This document shows, one piece after another, positions 17,752-27,128 of a stretch of 64,000 nt of DNA (position 1 is the first letter of the stretch; each line of letters opens with the position of its first letter). The notes under the pieces were generated by a model that saw nothing but the letters and a program-made list of their open reading frames with translations, made no database searches and had not been told where the DNA came from. Location of the stretch: NCBI GenBank assembly GCA_937958995.1, contig CALGAP010000010.1, forward strand, positions 310,001-374,000, written 5' to 3'. The position numbers were made by a program, and so were the translations under genes. Origin of the DNA: an uncultured Chitinophagaceae bacterium. Its GTDB lineage: Bacteria; Bacteroidota; Bacteroidia; Chitinophagales; Chitinophagaceae.

Positions 17752-17781
17752 AACATTTGTACTATAAATTCCAACATTTGT
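17752..17781. promoter_or_regulatory. Tandem ACATTTGT boxes, 21-base spacing
   Basis: ACATTTGT occurs at 17753-17760 and again at 17774-17781, start-to-start 21 bases. That is the same spacing as the ACATTTGT/ACAAATGT pair before susC1. A TTG at 17729-17731 lies 20 bases before AACATTTG (17752-17759), so the first box could alternatively be a one-mismatch -7 element driving the esterase/GH95 operon. Either role puts this gap under PUL1 control. Confidence 0.45.
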
Positions 17782-17853
17782 ATCATCCCCGATCAGGCGG
17801 GTTAACACGGGGTATTAATAACTTACCGGTTATAATCCTTAAAAAACTGAAAG

Positions 17854-18996
17854 ATGCAAACACGATTGTTTTTCACTATGTTGATGACTTTTTGTCTGTT
17901 GGGGGCTTACAGCCAGCCAAGAGGCCCTTATGTTACTTCGCCCGAGGTGCACCCCGACCATAGGGTGACTTTCCGTTTCCTGGCGCCCTCGGCCAAACAG
18001 GTCAACCTGAGCGCCCAGTTTCTGCAGGCGCCCATACCCATGACCAAGGATACGCAGGGTGTGTGGAGTGTGACTGTAGGACCGATAAGGCCCGACATTT
18101 ACCCATACAGTTTTCATGTGGATGGTATTACGGTAAATGATCCTGCTAACCCGGATCTGTTCCCCAATGAGCGCTTCAAAGCCAGCCTGGTGGACGTGCA
18201 TGCCGATACCAATTCGTACAATATCAGGAACGTGCCGCATGGGAAAATCATCTACGATTATTACCCCTCTATTGCCGGCACTACGGGCACAGTAGTGATT
18301 TACACACCGCCAGGATATGACAAGGAGACTTCAAAAAAATATCCTGTGTTTTACCTGATCAGCGGCACCACCGATACAGAAGAAACTTTCTATAAGGTAG
18401 GAAAGATTAACTGGATACTCGACAACCTGATTGCGCAGGGCAAGGCCAAACCAATGATTGTGGTGATGCCCTATGGCAACATACAGGGAAGAATTGCGCA
18501 GCAGAAATTCACTGCCATGCCGCCCGATCCTATGGGCAGGGAAAGTGAAGAAGCTTTGCGCCGCATGAATGAATTTGAGCAGGACCTGATCAATAATATC
18601 ATTCCGCATGTAGAAAAAAGTTACCGCGTGATTGCCAATAAGGACAATCGCGCTATTGGCGGTTTTTCGCGCGGTGGCGGACAGACATTAAGAGTGGCAT
18701 TTGGCAATATGGATAAATTCAGCTGGATCTGCTGCTATGCCGCTTATTTGCCACCCCAGGAAATGGAGAACCGCTTCAGCCATATTGCGGGCAATGCGGC
18801 CAACACCAACAAACAACTGAAACTATTCTGGATCAGCGTAGGCGACCAGGATTTCCTGTATAAGCCAACCGAAGAGTTTATGCAGTACCTGAAATCGAAA
18901 AACGTGAACTTCAAAAGTCTTATTACCGGCGGTGGACATACCTGGATGAACGTACGGCATTATTTTGTTGAAACGGCGCAGCTTCTTTTTAAGTAA
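17854..18996 (+). CDS. CE1-like esterase with N-terminal CBM48/E-set domain
   Basis: A 380-residue secreted esterase of the enterochelin-esterase/feruloyl-esterase (esterase D) type. Signal peptide ending LGAYSQ. An E-set (CBM48-like) domain at about 25-115 (VTFRFLAPSAKQVNLSAQF) is followed by the alpha/beta-hydrolase domain. Nucleophile Ser272 in GGFSRGGG, probable acid Asp331 in VGDQDF, His362 in GGHTW. Oddity: the usual YLLHG oxyanion segment reads YLISG, so the His-Gly before the loop is Ser-Gly here. First gene of an operon with GH95 (25 bases downstream). It probably removes acyl or feruloyl esters from the PUL1 glycan. Confidence 0.92.
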   Translation: MQTRLFFTMLMTFCLLGAYSQPRGPYVTSPEVHPDHRVTFRFLAPSAKQVNLSAQFLQAPIPMTKDTQGVWSVTVGPIRPDIYPYSFHVDGITVNDPANPDLFPNERFKASLVDVHADTNSYNIRNVPHGKIIYDYYPSIAGTTGTVVIYTPPGYDKETSKKYPVFYLISGTTDTEETFYKVGKINWILDNLIAQGKAKPMIVVMPYGNIQGRIAQQKFTAMPPDPMGRESEEALRRMNEFEQDLINNIIPHVEKSYRVIANKDNRAIGGFSRGGGQTLRVAFGNMDKFSWICCYAAYLPPQEMENRFSHIAGNAANTNKQLKLFWISVGDQDFLYKPTEEFMQYLKSKNVNFKSLITGGGHTWMNVRHYFVETAQLLFK

Positions 18997-19021
18997 TTTG
19001 AACGGAAATAGCTGAATCGTA

Positions 19022-21496
19022 ATGAAAGTATTTTTTTCCGTCGCCTTTTCTTTTATTGTATTGTTTGGAAATGGCCAGCAGCAACCAGCATTAAAACTAT
19101 GGTATAAGCAACCGTCGGGTAATACCTGGGAGAATGCCCTTCCTATAGGCAATGGCCGACTAGGGGCCATGATATATGGTAATACCGAACTGGAGACTAT
19201 CCAGTTGAACGAGCACACCGTATGGAGCGGGGGACCTAACAGGAACGATAACCCGCTGGCGCTGGACTCGCTGGCCATTATCCGGCAATTAATTTTTGAA
19301 GGAAAACAAAAAGAAGCAGAGCGAATTGCCAACCGTGTGATCATCACCAAAAAATCGCACGGACAGATGTTTCAGCCGGTGGGCAACTTGCAACTGGCAT
19401 TTGAAGGACACGATCAATACTCGGAATATTACCGCGAACTGGATATTGAAAGGGCCGTTACAAAAACCACGTATAAAGTGAATGGCATCACCTATAGGCG
19501 TGAAGCGCTGGCTTCATTACCTGACCGCGTGGTAGTGATGCGCATTTCGGCAAGTGAACCGGGTGCCATTTCCTTCAAAGCATGGTTTAATACGCCACAA
19601 CCCAATGTAGCCATGGCCACCACGCCGGGTAAGGAGCTGATGATTTCCGGGACTACCATGGACCACGAAGGTGTAAAAGGAGTGGTGAGATTTAATGGCA
19701 TAGTACGGTTGAAACCCGAAGGCGGAGACTTAAATGCTGACGATACGTCGCTGCAGGTGAAAAATGCAGATGCGGTGACGATTTATATCTCGATCGCTAC
19801 CAACTATAACAACTACCAGGATGTGTCGGGAGACGAAAACAAGCGTGCGTTGGAATACCTGAACAATGCCTATCCAAAATCGTATAGCGACATACTGTCG
19901 GCGCACGTGGCGGCTTACCAGAAATATTTCAACAGGGTAAAACTGGATCTCGGTTCTACGCCGGCCGCCGAAGCGCCTACCGACGAGCGATTGAAAAATT
20001 TCAACTCGGTAAATGATCCACACCTGGTAGCGCTGTATTTCCAGTTTGGACGATACCTGCTGATATCGTCTTCGCAACCTGGCGGGCAGCCGGCCAACCT
20101 GCAAGGCATCTGGAATCACAGGTTGCGACCGGCCTGGGATAGCAAGTACACGATCAACATTAATGCACAGATGAACTACTGGCCGGCAGAGAAAACGAAT
20201 TTGCCTGAATTGCACGAACCATTTTTGCAGTTGGTCAAAGACTTGTCGGTGACCGGCCGGCAGACTGCGCGCGATATGTATGGCTCGCGGGGCTGGGTGG
20301 CGCATCACAATACAGATATCTGGCGCGCAACTGGTGCTGTGGATGGTGCTACATGGGGCGTATGGAATGCGGCCGCCGGCTGGCTCAGCCTGCATCTCTG
20401 GGAGCATTATTTATATAGCGGTGATAAAGAATTCCTGGAAAGCATATACCCCGTGCTGAAAGGCGCTTCTACTTTTTACGCCGACTTTTTGATTGAACAT
20501 CCGAAATACGGCTGGCTGGTGGTGAATCCCGACAGTTCGCCCGAGAATGCACCCGCCGCCCACCAGGGCTCTTCGCTTGCCGCGGGCACTACTATGACCA
20601 ACCAGATTGTCTTCGATATTTTCAGCGTCACTATTCGCGCTGCGGAGCTATTGAAAAAAGACAAAAATTTTGCAGACAGCTTGCAGCGATTGCGCAGGCG
20701 ACTGCCACCAATGCAGATTGGTAAACACGGACAATTGCAGGAATGGCTTGATGATGTGGATGACCCGGCAGATCAGCACAGGCATATCTCTCATTTGTAT
20801 GGATTGTTTCCGTCGAACCAGATTTCTCCCTACCGCACACCGCAATTATACAGTGCGGCAAAAACTACTTTAACTCACCGCGGCGATGTAAGCACCGGCT
20901 GGAGCATGGGGTGGAAAGTAAACTGGTGGGCGCGTATGCTCGATGGCAATCATGCATACAAGCTCATTCAAAACCAATTGACGCCTGTACAGGCACAGTC
21001 GCGTGGCAGTGGCGGCACTTACAATAACCTGTTCGACGCGCATCCGCCCTTCCAGATCGACGGCAATTTTGGCTGTACCTCGGGCATTACCGAAATGCTG
21101 ATGCAAAGCGCCAATGGCGAAATGCACCTGCTACCCGCCTTGCCCGATGTGTGGCAAAATGGTGGCAGCGTAAGCGGACTGCGCGCTATCGGTGGTTTTG
21201 AACTGGTGAGTATGGAGTGGAAAGACGGACAACTGGTGAAGGCCGTGATCAAATCCAATCTCGGCGGCAACCTTCGCCTGCGCGTGCCCAATACCATGAA
21301 ATTGAGTACGGGAGCCGCGTTGAAACCGGCGAGTGGAAAAAACTCCAATCCATTTTACTATGTGGAAGAAGTGGCGCCGCCGGTTATTTCAAAGGAGGCA
21401 ACCATCCAATTACCGCAGTTGAAAGCTACGCATGTGTACGATATACCAACGGCAGCTGGCAAGACCTACACCTTTGTGCAAGATTCTACGCCGTGA
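19022..21496 (+). CDS. GH95 alpha-L-fucosidase (or alpha-L-galactosidase)
   Basis: An 824-residue inverting glycoside hydrolase of family 95. N-terminal super-beta domain motif YKQPSGNTWENALPIGNGRLGAM and NEHTVWSGGP. The (alpha/alpha)6 core carries the residues equivalent to the catalytic set of the Bifidobacterium enzyme: Asn379/Asn381 in TININAQMNYW, Glu508 in SSPEN, Asp680 in FQIDGNFG. A short signal peptide (ends about GNGQ) puts it in the periplasm. GH95 members remove terminal alpha-1,2-linked L-fucose and some remove L-galactose; I cannot separate these by eye. It sits in an operon between esterases, 64 bases before the double esterase. It suggests a fucosylated or galactosylated plant hemicellulose or pectin side chain. 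Confidence 0.96.
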   Translation: MKVFFSVAFSFIVLFGNGQQQPALKLWYKQPSGNTWENALPIGNGRLGAMIYGNTELETIQLNEHTVWSGGPNRNDNPLALDSLAIIRQLIFEGKQKEAERIANRVIITKKSHGQMFQPVGNLQLAFEGHDQYSEYYRELDIERAVTKTTYKVNGITYRREALASLPDRVVVMRISASEPGAISFKAWFNTPQPNVAMATTPGKELMISGTTMDHEGVKGVVRFNGIVRLKPEGGDLNADDTSLQVKNADAVTIYISIATNYNNYQDVSGDENKRALEYLNNAYPKSYSDILSAHVAAYQKYFNRVKLDLGSTPAAEAPTDERLKNFNSVNDPHLVALYFQFGRYLLISSSQPGGQPANLQGIWNHRLRPAWDSKYTININAQMNYWPAEKTNLPELHEPFLQLVKDLSVTGRQTARDMYGSRGWVAHHNTDIWRATGAVDGATWGVWNAAAGWLSLHLWEHYLYSGDKEFLESIYPVLKGASTFYADFLIEHPKYGWLVVNPDSSPENAPAAHQGSSLAAGTTMTNQIVFDIFSVTIRAAELLKKDKNFADSLQRLRRRLPPMQIGKHGQLQEWLDDVDDPADQHRHISHLYGLFPSNQISPYRTPQLYSAAKTTLTHRGDVSTGWSMGWKVNWWARMLDGNHAYKLIQNQLTPVQAQSRGSGGTYNNLFDAHPPFQIDGNFGCTSGITEMLMQSANGEMHLLPALPDVWQNGGSVSGLRAIGGFELVSMEWKDGQLVKAVIKSNLGGNLRLRVPNTMKLSTGAALKPASGKNSNPFYYVEEVAPPVISKEATIQLPQLKATHVYDIPTAAGKTYTFVQDSTP

Positions 21497-21560
21497 AAAT
21501 ATGGACGCTGTGCGCGGGCTGATTTTGTAAAATTGTAAAACATACACTTATTATATTGTT

Positions 21561-23486
21561 ATGAAACGACTGCTTGTAGTATTCAGCTTTGTTGTGATTG
21601 CAACAATGGCATCGCGCTCTCAGGACATTGTGAAAGAAGCCCCGGCGGGTTTTGATAAGCCGCGCAACGACATTCCGCACGGTGTGATTGACACCATTAC
21701 CTATACCTCCAAAACGGTGGGCACCAAACGCCGCGCACTGATCTATACCCCGCCCGGTTTTTCAAAGAAGAAGAAATACCCTGTCCTTTACCTGCTGCAT
21801 GGTATTGGTGGCGATGAAAAGGAATGGCTGAACGGCGGCAGTCCGCAGGTGATTCTCGACAACCTGTACGCCGAGAACGCCATCGAACCCATGATAGTGG
21901 TAATGCCCAATGGCCGCGCCATGAAAGATGATCGCGCAACGGGCAGTATTTTCGACCGCGAAAAAGTAGAAGCTTTCGCCACCTTTGAAAAAGATCTGCT
22001 GAATGATCTCATACCCTTCATAGAGAAAAAATATCCTGTGCTCGCCGACCGCGAGCACCGCGCTATTGCAGGCCTGTCGATGGGTGGCGGACAGTCGCTG
22101 AATTTCGGTCTCGGCAACCTCGACAAATTTGCCTGGATAGGGGGCTTTTCTTCAGCGCCCAATACCAAAGCGCCTGAGCAACTGCTGCCCGACCCCGAAG
22201 CAGCAAAAAGCAAACTGAAACTGCTTTGGATTTCGTGCGGCGATAACGACGGACTGATCGGTATCAGCAAACGCACACACGATTATTTAGAGAAACACAA
22301 AGTACCGCACATCTACTACATAGAGCCCGGCGTACACGATTTTAAAGTGTGGAAGAATGGTTTGTATATGTTTTCGCGCTTCCTCTTCAAGCCGGTGGAT
22401 GCATCGAAGTTTAATAAATACACTGTGCTGGGTACGCCAGCTTCCACCAATGTAAGGAATGCCAAGTATCCGCAAATACTGCCCGACAGCCGCGTGGTAT
22501 TTCGCATCAAGGCGCCCGATGCGCAGAAGCTGCAAATAGACCTGGGCAAGAAGTATGATATGAAACGAGATACCGGCGGTTACTGGACAGTCACCACCGA
22601 CTCCATAGGCGAGGGTTTTCACTATTATTCGCTCATCATCGATGGGGTAGCTGTTGCTGACCCGGCCAGCGAAACATTTTATGGCATGGGTCGCATGGCC
22701 AGCGGTATTGAAATTCCTTTTGCCGGTGGCGATTATTATGCTATTAAAAATGTGCCGCACGGAGAAGTGCGCATCAAGCGATATTTTTCCACAGTCACCA
22801 ACTCATGGCGTCGCTTTTATATTTACACACCACCAGGCTACGATGAAAATATCAATGAAAAATATCCTGTGCTGTATATACAACACGGCGGCGGTGAAGA
22901 TGAAAGAGGCTGGACGGCACAAGGTCTTACAGATCTGATACTCGACAACCTGATTGCAGAAGGCAAAGCCAAACCCATGCTGGTAGTGATGATGGATGGC
23001 AATTTTGGCGGAGGCGGCTTGCAAGGTTTTGGCGAGCCGGTGCTTCGCATGTTCGAAAATGAACTGAAGAATGTGGTCATACCCTTTGTTGAGAAAAATT
23101 ACCGCGCGAAGTCTGATGCCAACAGCCGCGCGCTGGCCGGATTATCGATGGGTGGTTTGCAGACTTTATATGCCGGTGTAAAAAACACGCAGCTGTTTGC
23201 CTATCTCGGCGTGTTTAGTTCGGGCTGGTTTGCCAACCGCGACGATCTCTCGAAGCCGCAGTATGAATTCATGCAAAAAAATAAGGATGAGATCAACCGC
23301 AACCTGAAATCGTTTTGGATAGCGATGGGCGGCCAGGAAGATATTGCTTATAACAACAACAAGGTGATGATGGCCAAATTTGATGAAATAGGCATCAAGT
23401 ACACCTACAGCGAATACCCGGGTGGTCATACCTGGCCGGTATGGCGCAACAACCTGTACAATTTTGCGCAGGTGTTGTTTAAGTAA
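21561..23486 (+). CDS. Double esterase: CE1-like / E-set / CE1-like
   Basis: A 641-residue secreted protein with two complete esterase domains. Signal peptide to about Ser20. The first alpha/beta-hydrolase (30-275) has YLLHG, Ser173 in GLSMGGG, acid Asp228 or Asp230, and His259 in GVHDF. An E-set/CBM48-like segment follows (about 300-400). The second hydrolase (405-641) has YIQHGGGED, Ser529 in GLSMGG, Asp594 and His623 in GGHTW. Both triads are complete. The domains resemble those at 17854 and 32202 and probably arose by duplication. A two-headed enzyme of this kind could remove two kinds of ester (for example acetyl and feruloyl) from one glycan. Confidence 0.93.
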   Translation: MKRLLVVFSFVVIATMASRSQDIVKEAPAGFDKPRNDIPHGVIDTITYTSKTVGTKRRALIYTPPGFSKKKKYPVLYLLHGIGGDEKEWLNGGSPQVILDNLYAENAIEPMIVVMPNGRAMKDDRATGSIFDREKVEAFATFEKDLLNDLIPFIEKKYPVLADREHRAIAGLSMGGGQSLNFGLGNLDKFAWIGGFSSAPNTKAPEQLLPDPEAAKSKLKLLWISCGDNDGLIGISKRTHDYLEKHKVPHIYYIEPGVHDFKVWKNGLYMFSRFLFKPVDASKFNKYTVLGTPASTNVRNAKYPQILPDSRVVFRIKAPDAQKLQIDLGKKYDMKRDTGGYWTVTTDSIGEGFHYYSLIIDGVAVADPASETFYGMGRMASGIEIPFAGGDYYAIKNVPHGEVRIKRYFSTVTNSWRRFYIYTPPGYDENINEKYPVLYIQHGGGEDERGWTAQGLTDLILDNLIAEGKAKPMLVVMMDGNFGGGGLQGFGEPVLRMFENELKNVVIPFVEKNYRAKSDANSRALAGLSMGGLQTLYAGVKNTQLFAYLGVFSSGWFANRDDLSKPQYEFMQKNKDEINRNLKSFWIAMGGQEDIAYNNNKVMMAKFDEIGIKYTYSEYPGGHTWPVWRNNLYNFAQVLFK

Positions 23487-23532
23487 AACAGGGGCAGGGT
23501 TTTGCCTGCCATGTGCAAAATTTCCCGCTGGT

Positions 23533-23550
23533 ATTTATTGGAAGTTTTGA
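23533..23550. promoter_or_regulatory. 18-base motif shared with the AraC/SMP-30 intergenic region
   Basis: ATTTATTGGAAGTTTTGA occurs here, 56 bases before the cupin gene start. The identical 18-mer is at 40841-40858, between the AraC regulator and the SMP-30 lipoprotein gene. An operator of an AraC-type regulator is the simplest reading. Confidence 0.55.
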
Positions 23551-23606
23551 GCCGGATGTAATGAATATCTTGTTTCATTTCTTTGCACCAGCCAAAACTT
23601 ACCAAT

Positions 23607-24821
23607 ATGAAGCAAGCGATTGTTTTGCTATTTACATTATTCAGTATTAACGCGTTTTCTCAAACCCTTAGCCAACGTGTAGTCCATAACAATCCAGCCA
23701 ACTACAGGCAACTATCAGCTGTGCATGCCGGGGCCGGTCAAATGAAATTTACCGGCCTTATCGGCAGCCAGCAGGTACAGAGCAATTTCCTTTACCTGCA
23801 TGCCGGCGAAATTCTCGACAAGGGTGGTATTGGCCACCATTTTCACCACACTATCGAGGAGATGTACGTGCTTCTGGATGGTGAAGCGGAGTTTACCGTA
23901 AATGGTTTTACATCCAAGATTAAGGCGCCCGCCATTGTGCCCTGCAAAATGGGTAACTCGCATGGCATTTACAATTCGAGCGGCAAGCCCGTGAAGTGGC
24001 TCAATTATGCTGTGAGCACCACCAAGGGCCGCGGCGATAATTTCGACCTTGGCGACACCCGCGTGGGCGCCAGCCTGGATCCCGTTCCGCAATTTGTTTC
24101 TGCACAGTTGAAAAAAGAATCACTGCGTCCCAACAATCCCAACTATAAAGGAAACGGCGTGTTATTCCGCCGCGCACTGGGTCCCGATGTGTTTTCTACC
24201 AACTGGCACCATGTTGACCATGTGCTGATACCCGCCCGCAGCACTGCTGGTCCGCGATTGCTCGAGGGTGTTGAAGAGGTGTTTTATGTGATGAAAGGAT
24301 CGGGAAGAATCATTGTTGATAAAGATTCTGCTGCTGTTAAAACCGATGATGCTTTTTTTGTGTCACCCAATGAAACCATCACCATTGTAAACAACGGCAA
24401 TGAAGACCTCGAGTTGCTGGTGATAGGCGTTTCTGTTCCCAGGAAATTCACTACGCCAGCACCTCTTGCAAAACCCAAGGCCATTGTATTGCAAATGGAG
24501 TTTGTAGTAGCGAAAGAAAATGCCGAAGCTTTTGAAAAAATGTATTCTTCCATTTATGTTCCCGCCATGCTGGTACAGAAAGGATACCTGGAATCAAAAC
24601 TGCTGCGCACTTTTCCTGAAAACGTACAGAAAGAGATAGAGGGAGAGGTTACGGAGTATAATTACATGATTCAGATTTCATTCGATTCAGAGGAAAACCG
24701 CCGCAGGTGGGTTGCCAGCCCGCAGCATCAGGTTGCATGGCCCGCCGCTTCCGGCCTTGCCAAATCCTTCAAATGGCGCGGCTTCGACGTGATGGGCGAT
24801 GACAACCAGATGCTGAAATAG
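23607..24821 (+). CDS. Secreted bicupin protein with C-terminal dimeric alpha-beta barrel domain
   Basis: A 404-residue protein starting at ATG 23607 (MKQAIVLLFTLFS) with a signal peptide ending AFSQ. First cupin (about 45-150) has a full metal-binding set, GHHFHHTIEEMYV with a later His in MGNSHG. The second cupin (about 185-275) keeps the fold (HVDHVLIPA, EEVFYVMKGSGRI) but has lost most metal ligands. The last ~95 residues look like an ABM/NIPSNAP-type ferredoxin-like domain (VLQMEFVVAKENAEAFEKMY). Family-level function may be sugar binding, isomerisation or oxygenation; not decidable. The gap of 120 bases before it carries the 18-mer also found at the AraC locus, so it may be expressed with that regulon rather than with the esterase operon. 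Confidence 0.82.
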   Translation: MKQAIVLLFTLFSINAFSQTLSQRVVHNNPANYRQLSAVHAGAGQMKFTGLIGSQQVQSNFLYLHAGEILDKGGIGHHFHHTIEEMYVLLDGEAEFTVNGFTSKIKAPAIVPCKMGNSHGIYNSSGKPVKWLNYAVSTTKGRGDNFDLGDTRVGASLDPVPQFVSAQLKKESLRPNNPNYKGNGVLFRRALGPDVFSTNWHHVDHVLIPARSTAGPRLLEGVEEVFYVMKGSGRIIVDKDSAAVKTDDAFFVSPNETITIVNNGNEDLELLVIGVSVPRKFTTPAPLAKPKAIVLQMEFVVAKENAEAFEKMYSSIYVPAMLVQKGYLESKLLRTFPENVQKEIEGEVTEYNYMIQISFDSEENRRRWVASPQHQVAWPAASGLAKSFKWRGFDVMGDDNQMLK

Positions 24822-24835
24822 CTGACAAGAACTTA

Positions 24836-27094
24836 TTATTTATCCGGGAGTGCATATGCCACATAAGCCCTTGGCAATGCACCCGGTTCTCTTGAACGAT
24901 TGGGACTGTCTTTGGTAAACGTATTGGAAGCATTCACCACCAGGTACTGTTTACCGTTGAGCATATACATGATGGGTTGAGCGTTTGATTCGTAGCTCAG
25001 ATTTGTCTCCCACAACAGCGTGCCGTCATTGGAATCGTAAGCATATAATTTACCGCCTTTACCGGTGCAGAACAAAATGCCGGTAGATGTCACCACCATA
25101 CCTTTGCGCTGCGAGCCGTTGACGGCACCATTACCTTTCTCTCCTCTCTTTAAAGATTCGGCATCTTCACCAAGAGGCTTTTTCCATTTAATGGTACCTG
25201 TGTTCAGATCATAAGCTACCACCCATGCCCATACGGGTCCCAGCAAATCGGGCCAGGCAGTACCGTAATCGGAGATATAGCGCACGGGCGGATGCTCCAC
25301 GCCGGGGGGATAATCGCTCATAGGTGCAACAACCGGTGAGTCGGGTTTGACCGGCGCGCCGCCAGATGCCACTACAGGACCATCGGGCAGCTTATTGTTT
25401 TGCGGCCTGCGGAAGCCGGGAGGCATACGGAAATTGGGATTACCGCCAAGATAACGATACAAAGCAGTGGCGCTCTGATCGTCTATATGCGGGTTGCCCG
25501 GCATTTGTCCGCGACCATTCGCCAGCAGGTTCTTGAAATCGTCGAACAAGATGCGTTGACCCGCATCCACCAGGCCAGGCGCTATACCTCTTCCTTCCAT
25601 ATTGTCGCCATGACATGCACGGCAGTTGTTGGTATATATCTTCTCGGCCAGTTCTACATCGCCTGCCGACATCAGCTCTTTCGCAGATTTGATGCGATTG
25701 AGTTTATAGACAGAAGGATATTCCTGCGTGAGGATATACAACATGCCTTTTTTGGGATCGGCGGCTGTGTTGCCAAAATTGGCACCACCCAGGGCGCCGG
25801 GCAGCATGATGGTTTCATACTTGTCAGAAGGCGGTACAAACAGACCCGACTTGGCAGCATCGATTCTCTTATACCATTTTTCTTTTTCCTCCTGCGAATA
25901 GTATGGGTTGATCATGTCCTTTGTCACCTCATGACGTGTAAAGTCTGGTAACGTAGAAATGGGTTGTGTGGGCCATGCCTGCTCCCCGGGCATTTCGCTG
26001 GGGGGGAACGGTCTTTCTTCTATCGGGAATACCGGTTCGCCGGTCACACGGTCAAACACGAATACAAAGCCATGTTTGGTGGCAATGGCTACTGCATCAA
26101 TCTTTTTACCATTGCGGTTCAAAGTGAGCAGTTGCGGCGCGGAAGCCAGGTCGTAGTCCCACAAGTCGTGGTGTACGGTCTGGAAATGCCAGAGCCTTTT
26201 GCCGGTGCGTGCATTCAGCGCTACCAGGCAGTTGCCAAACAGGTTGGCTCCTATGCGGTCGGCGCCATAAAAATCGTTGGTGGGCGAACCGATGGGCAGG
26301 TACACAATACCTCTTTCTGTATCCACGGTCATCTCACTCCACACATTGGTGCCACCTACGTATTTGTATGCGTCTTTAGGCCATGTTTCATAACCATATT
26401 CGCCCGGATGGGGTATGGTGTGAAAGGTCCATTCCAGTTTACCGGTAACTACATTATAGGCGCGCACATGTCCCGGTGCAGAGAAATAATTCTCCCCCGG
26501 TGCCGAGCCCATAATCAGCAGATTGTCGTACAACACGCCGGGCATCATCGACTGCATTCTTCGTATAGACGTAGGTTCGCGGTCGAGGCCCTCACGCATA
26601 TCTACATAGCCATTGTTGCCGAAGCTCATGATCGATTTACCGGTGAGCGCATCAATGGCCTGTATGGTGTTGTTAACTGTGATTAACAGTCGCCGGTCTT
26701 TGCGGTCTTTACTCTCCCAATAATTGATACCACGGCGGGTGAGACCCTGCAGGTTGGCGTGTATCCAAATCTCTTTACCGGTTTCTGCATGTATCGCTAC
26801 CAGCGAAGAGTTTTTCGCCATCACATACATTATGGTATCCACTACGATGGGACTGAAATAATTGAAACCCGAATCGACGGTAGGGTAGTACCAGGCCACC
26901 TGCAGCTTGTTCACATTCTTTTTGGTGATCTGTGAAGCTTCAAAATAGCGCGACTGGCCCGGGCTGCCACCATAATGACTCCAGTTGATGGATTTGGGTT
27001 TCTTGTCAAAAGTGTTGTATGAAAGAATAGTAACTAATCCTACTAAAATGAGAACCGCCAAAATAGTTTTGGCGGGAAATTTACCTGATTTCAT
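24836..27094 (-). CDS. PQQ-dependent aldose/alcohol dehydrogenase with inserted cytochrome c
   Basis: A 752-residue membrane-anchored quinoprotein. One N-terminal membrane helix (about 8-27), then an eight-bladed PQQ propeller resembling membrane glucose dehydrogenase. Motifs include GGSPGQSRYFEASQITKKNV, HHDLWDYDLASAPQLL and repeated Trp-docking strands (GKEIW, GKRLWHF, GTLLWE). A cytochrome c domain, CRACHGD (about 491-496) with a likely Met ligand in GRGQMPG, is inserted between blades. Family role: oxidation of aldoses to lactones in the periplasm with electrons to the haem. Lies convergent to the cupin gene (14-base gap) and 34 bases after a small secreted protein. It is the likely first step of the sugar oxidation route. 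Substrate (glucose, xylose, other) unknown. Confidence 0.93.
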   Translation of the reverse strand: MKSGKFPAKTILAVLILVGLVTILSYNTFDKKPKSINWSHYGGSPGQSRYFEASQITKKNVNKLQVAWYYPTVDSGFNYFSPIVVDTIMYVMAKNSSLVAIHAETGKEIWIHANLQGLTRRGINYWESKDRKDRRLLITVNNTIQAIDALTGKSIMSFGNNGYVDMREGLDREPTSIRRMQSMMPGVLYDNLLIMGSAPGENYFSAPGHVRAYNVVTGKLEWTFHTIPHPGEYGYETWPKDAYKYVGGTNVWSEMTVDTERGIVYLPIGSPTNDFYGADRIGANLFGNCLVALNARTGKRLWHFQTVHHDLWDYDLASAPQLLTLNRNGKKIDAVAIATKHGFVFVFDRVTGEPVFPIEERPFPPSEMPGEQAWPTQPISTLPDFTRHEVTKDMINPYYSQEEKEKWYKRIDAAKSGLFVPPSDKYETIMLPGALGGANFGNTAADPKKGMLYILTQEYPSVYKLNRIKSAKELMSAGDVELAEKIYTNNCRACHGDNMEGRGIAPGLVDAGQRILFDDFKNLLANGRGQMPGNPHIDDQSATALYRYLGGNPNFRMPPGFRRPQNNKLPDGPVVASGGAPVKPDSPVVAPMSDYPPGVEHPPVRYISDYGTAWPDLLGPVWAWVVAYDLNTGTIKWKKPLGEDAESLKRGEKGNGAVNGSQRKGMVVTSTGILFCTGKGGKLYAYDSNDGTLLWETNLSYESNAQPIMYMLNGKQYLVVNASNTFTKDSPNRSREPGALPRAYVAYALPDK

Positions 27095-27128
27095 TCGCAG
27101 TCAGATTTGGCTAAGCTGGTTTTTAAGG

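Noticed and set aside
19730..20407. A 225-residue open frame antisense to the GH95 gene
   Set aside because: It has no domain, no signal and biased composition; the sense frame encodes an intact catalytic enzyme. Shadow frame.
23495..23514. GGCAGG/CCTGCC stem as a terminator after the double esterase
   Set aside because: Short stem without a T-run; not convincing as an intrinsic terminator.
17854..24821. L-fucose oxidation (fuconate route) as the single explanation for the catabolic genes, prompted by GH95
   Set aside because: The route needs a 2-keto-3-deoxy-fuconate dehydrogenase (short-chain type), which is not in the window, and would not need the KGSADH. A pentonate-type route explains more of the genes, so the fucose route is kept only as an alternative.
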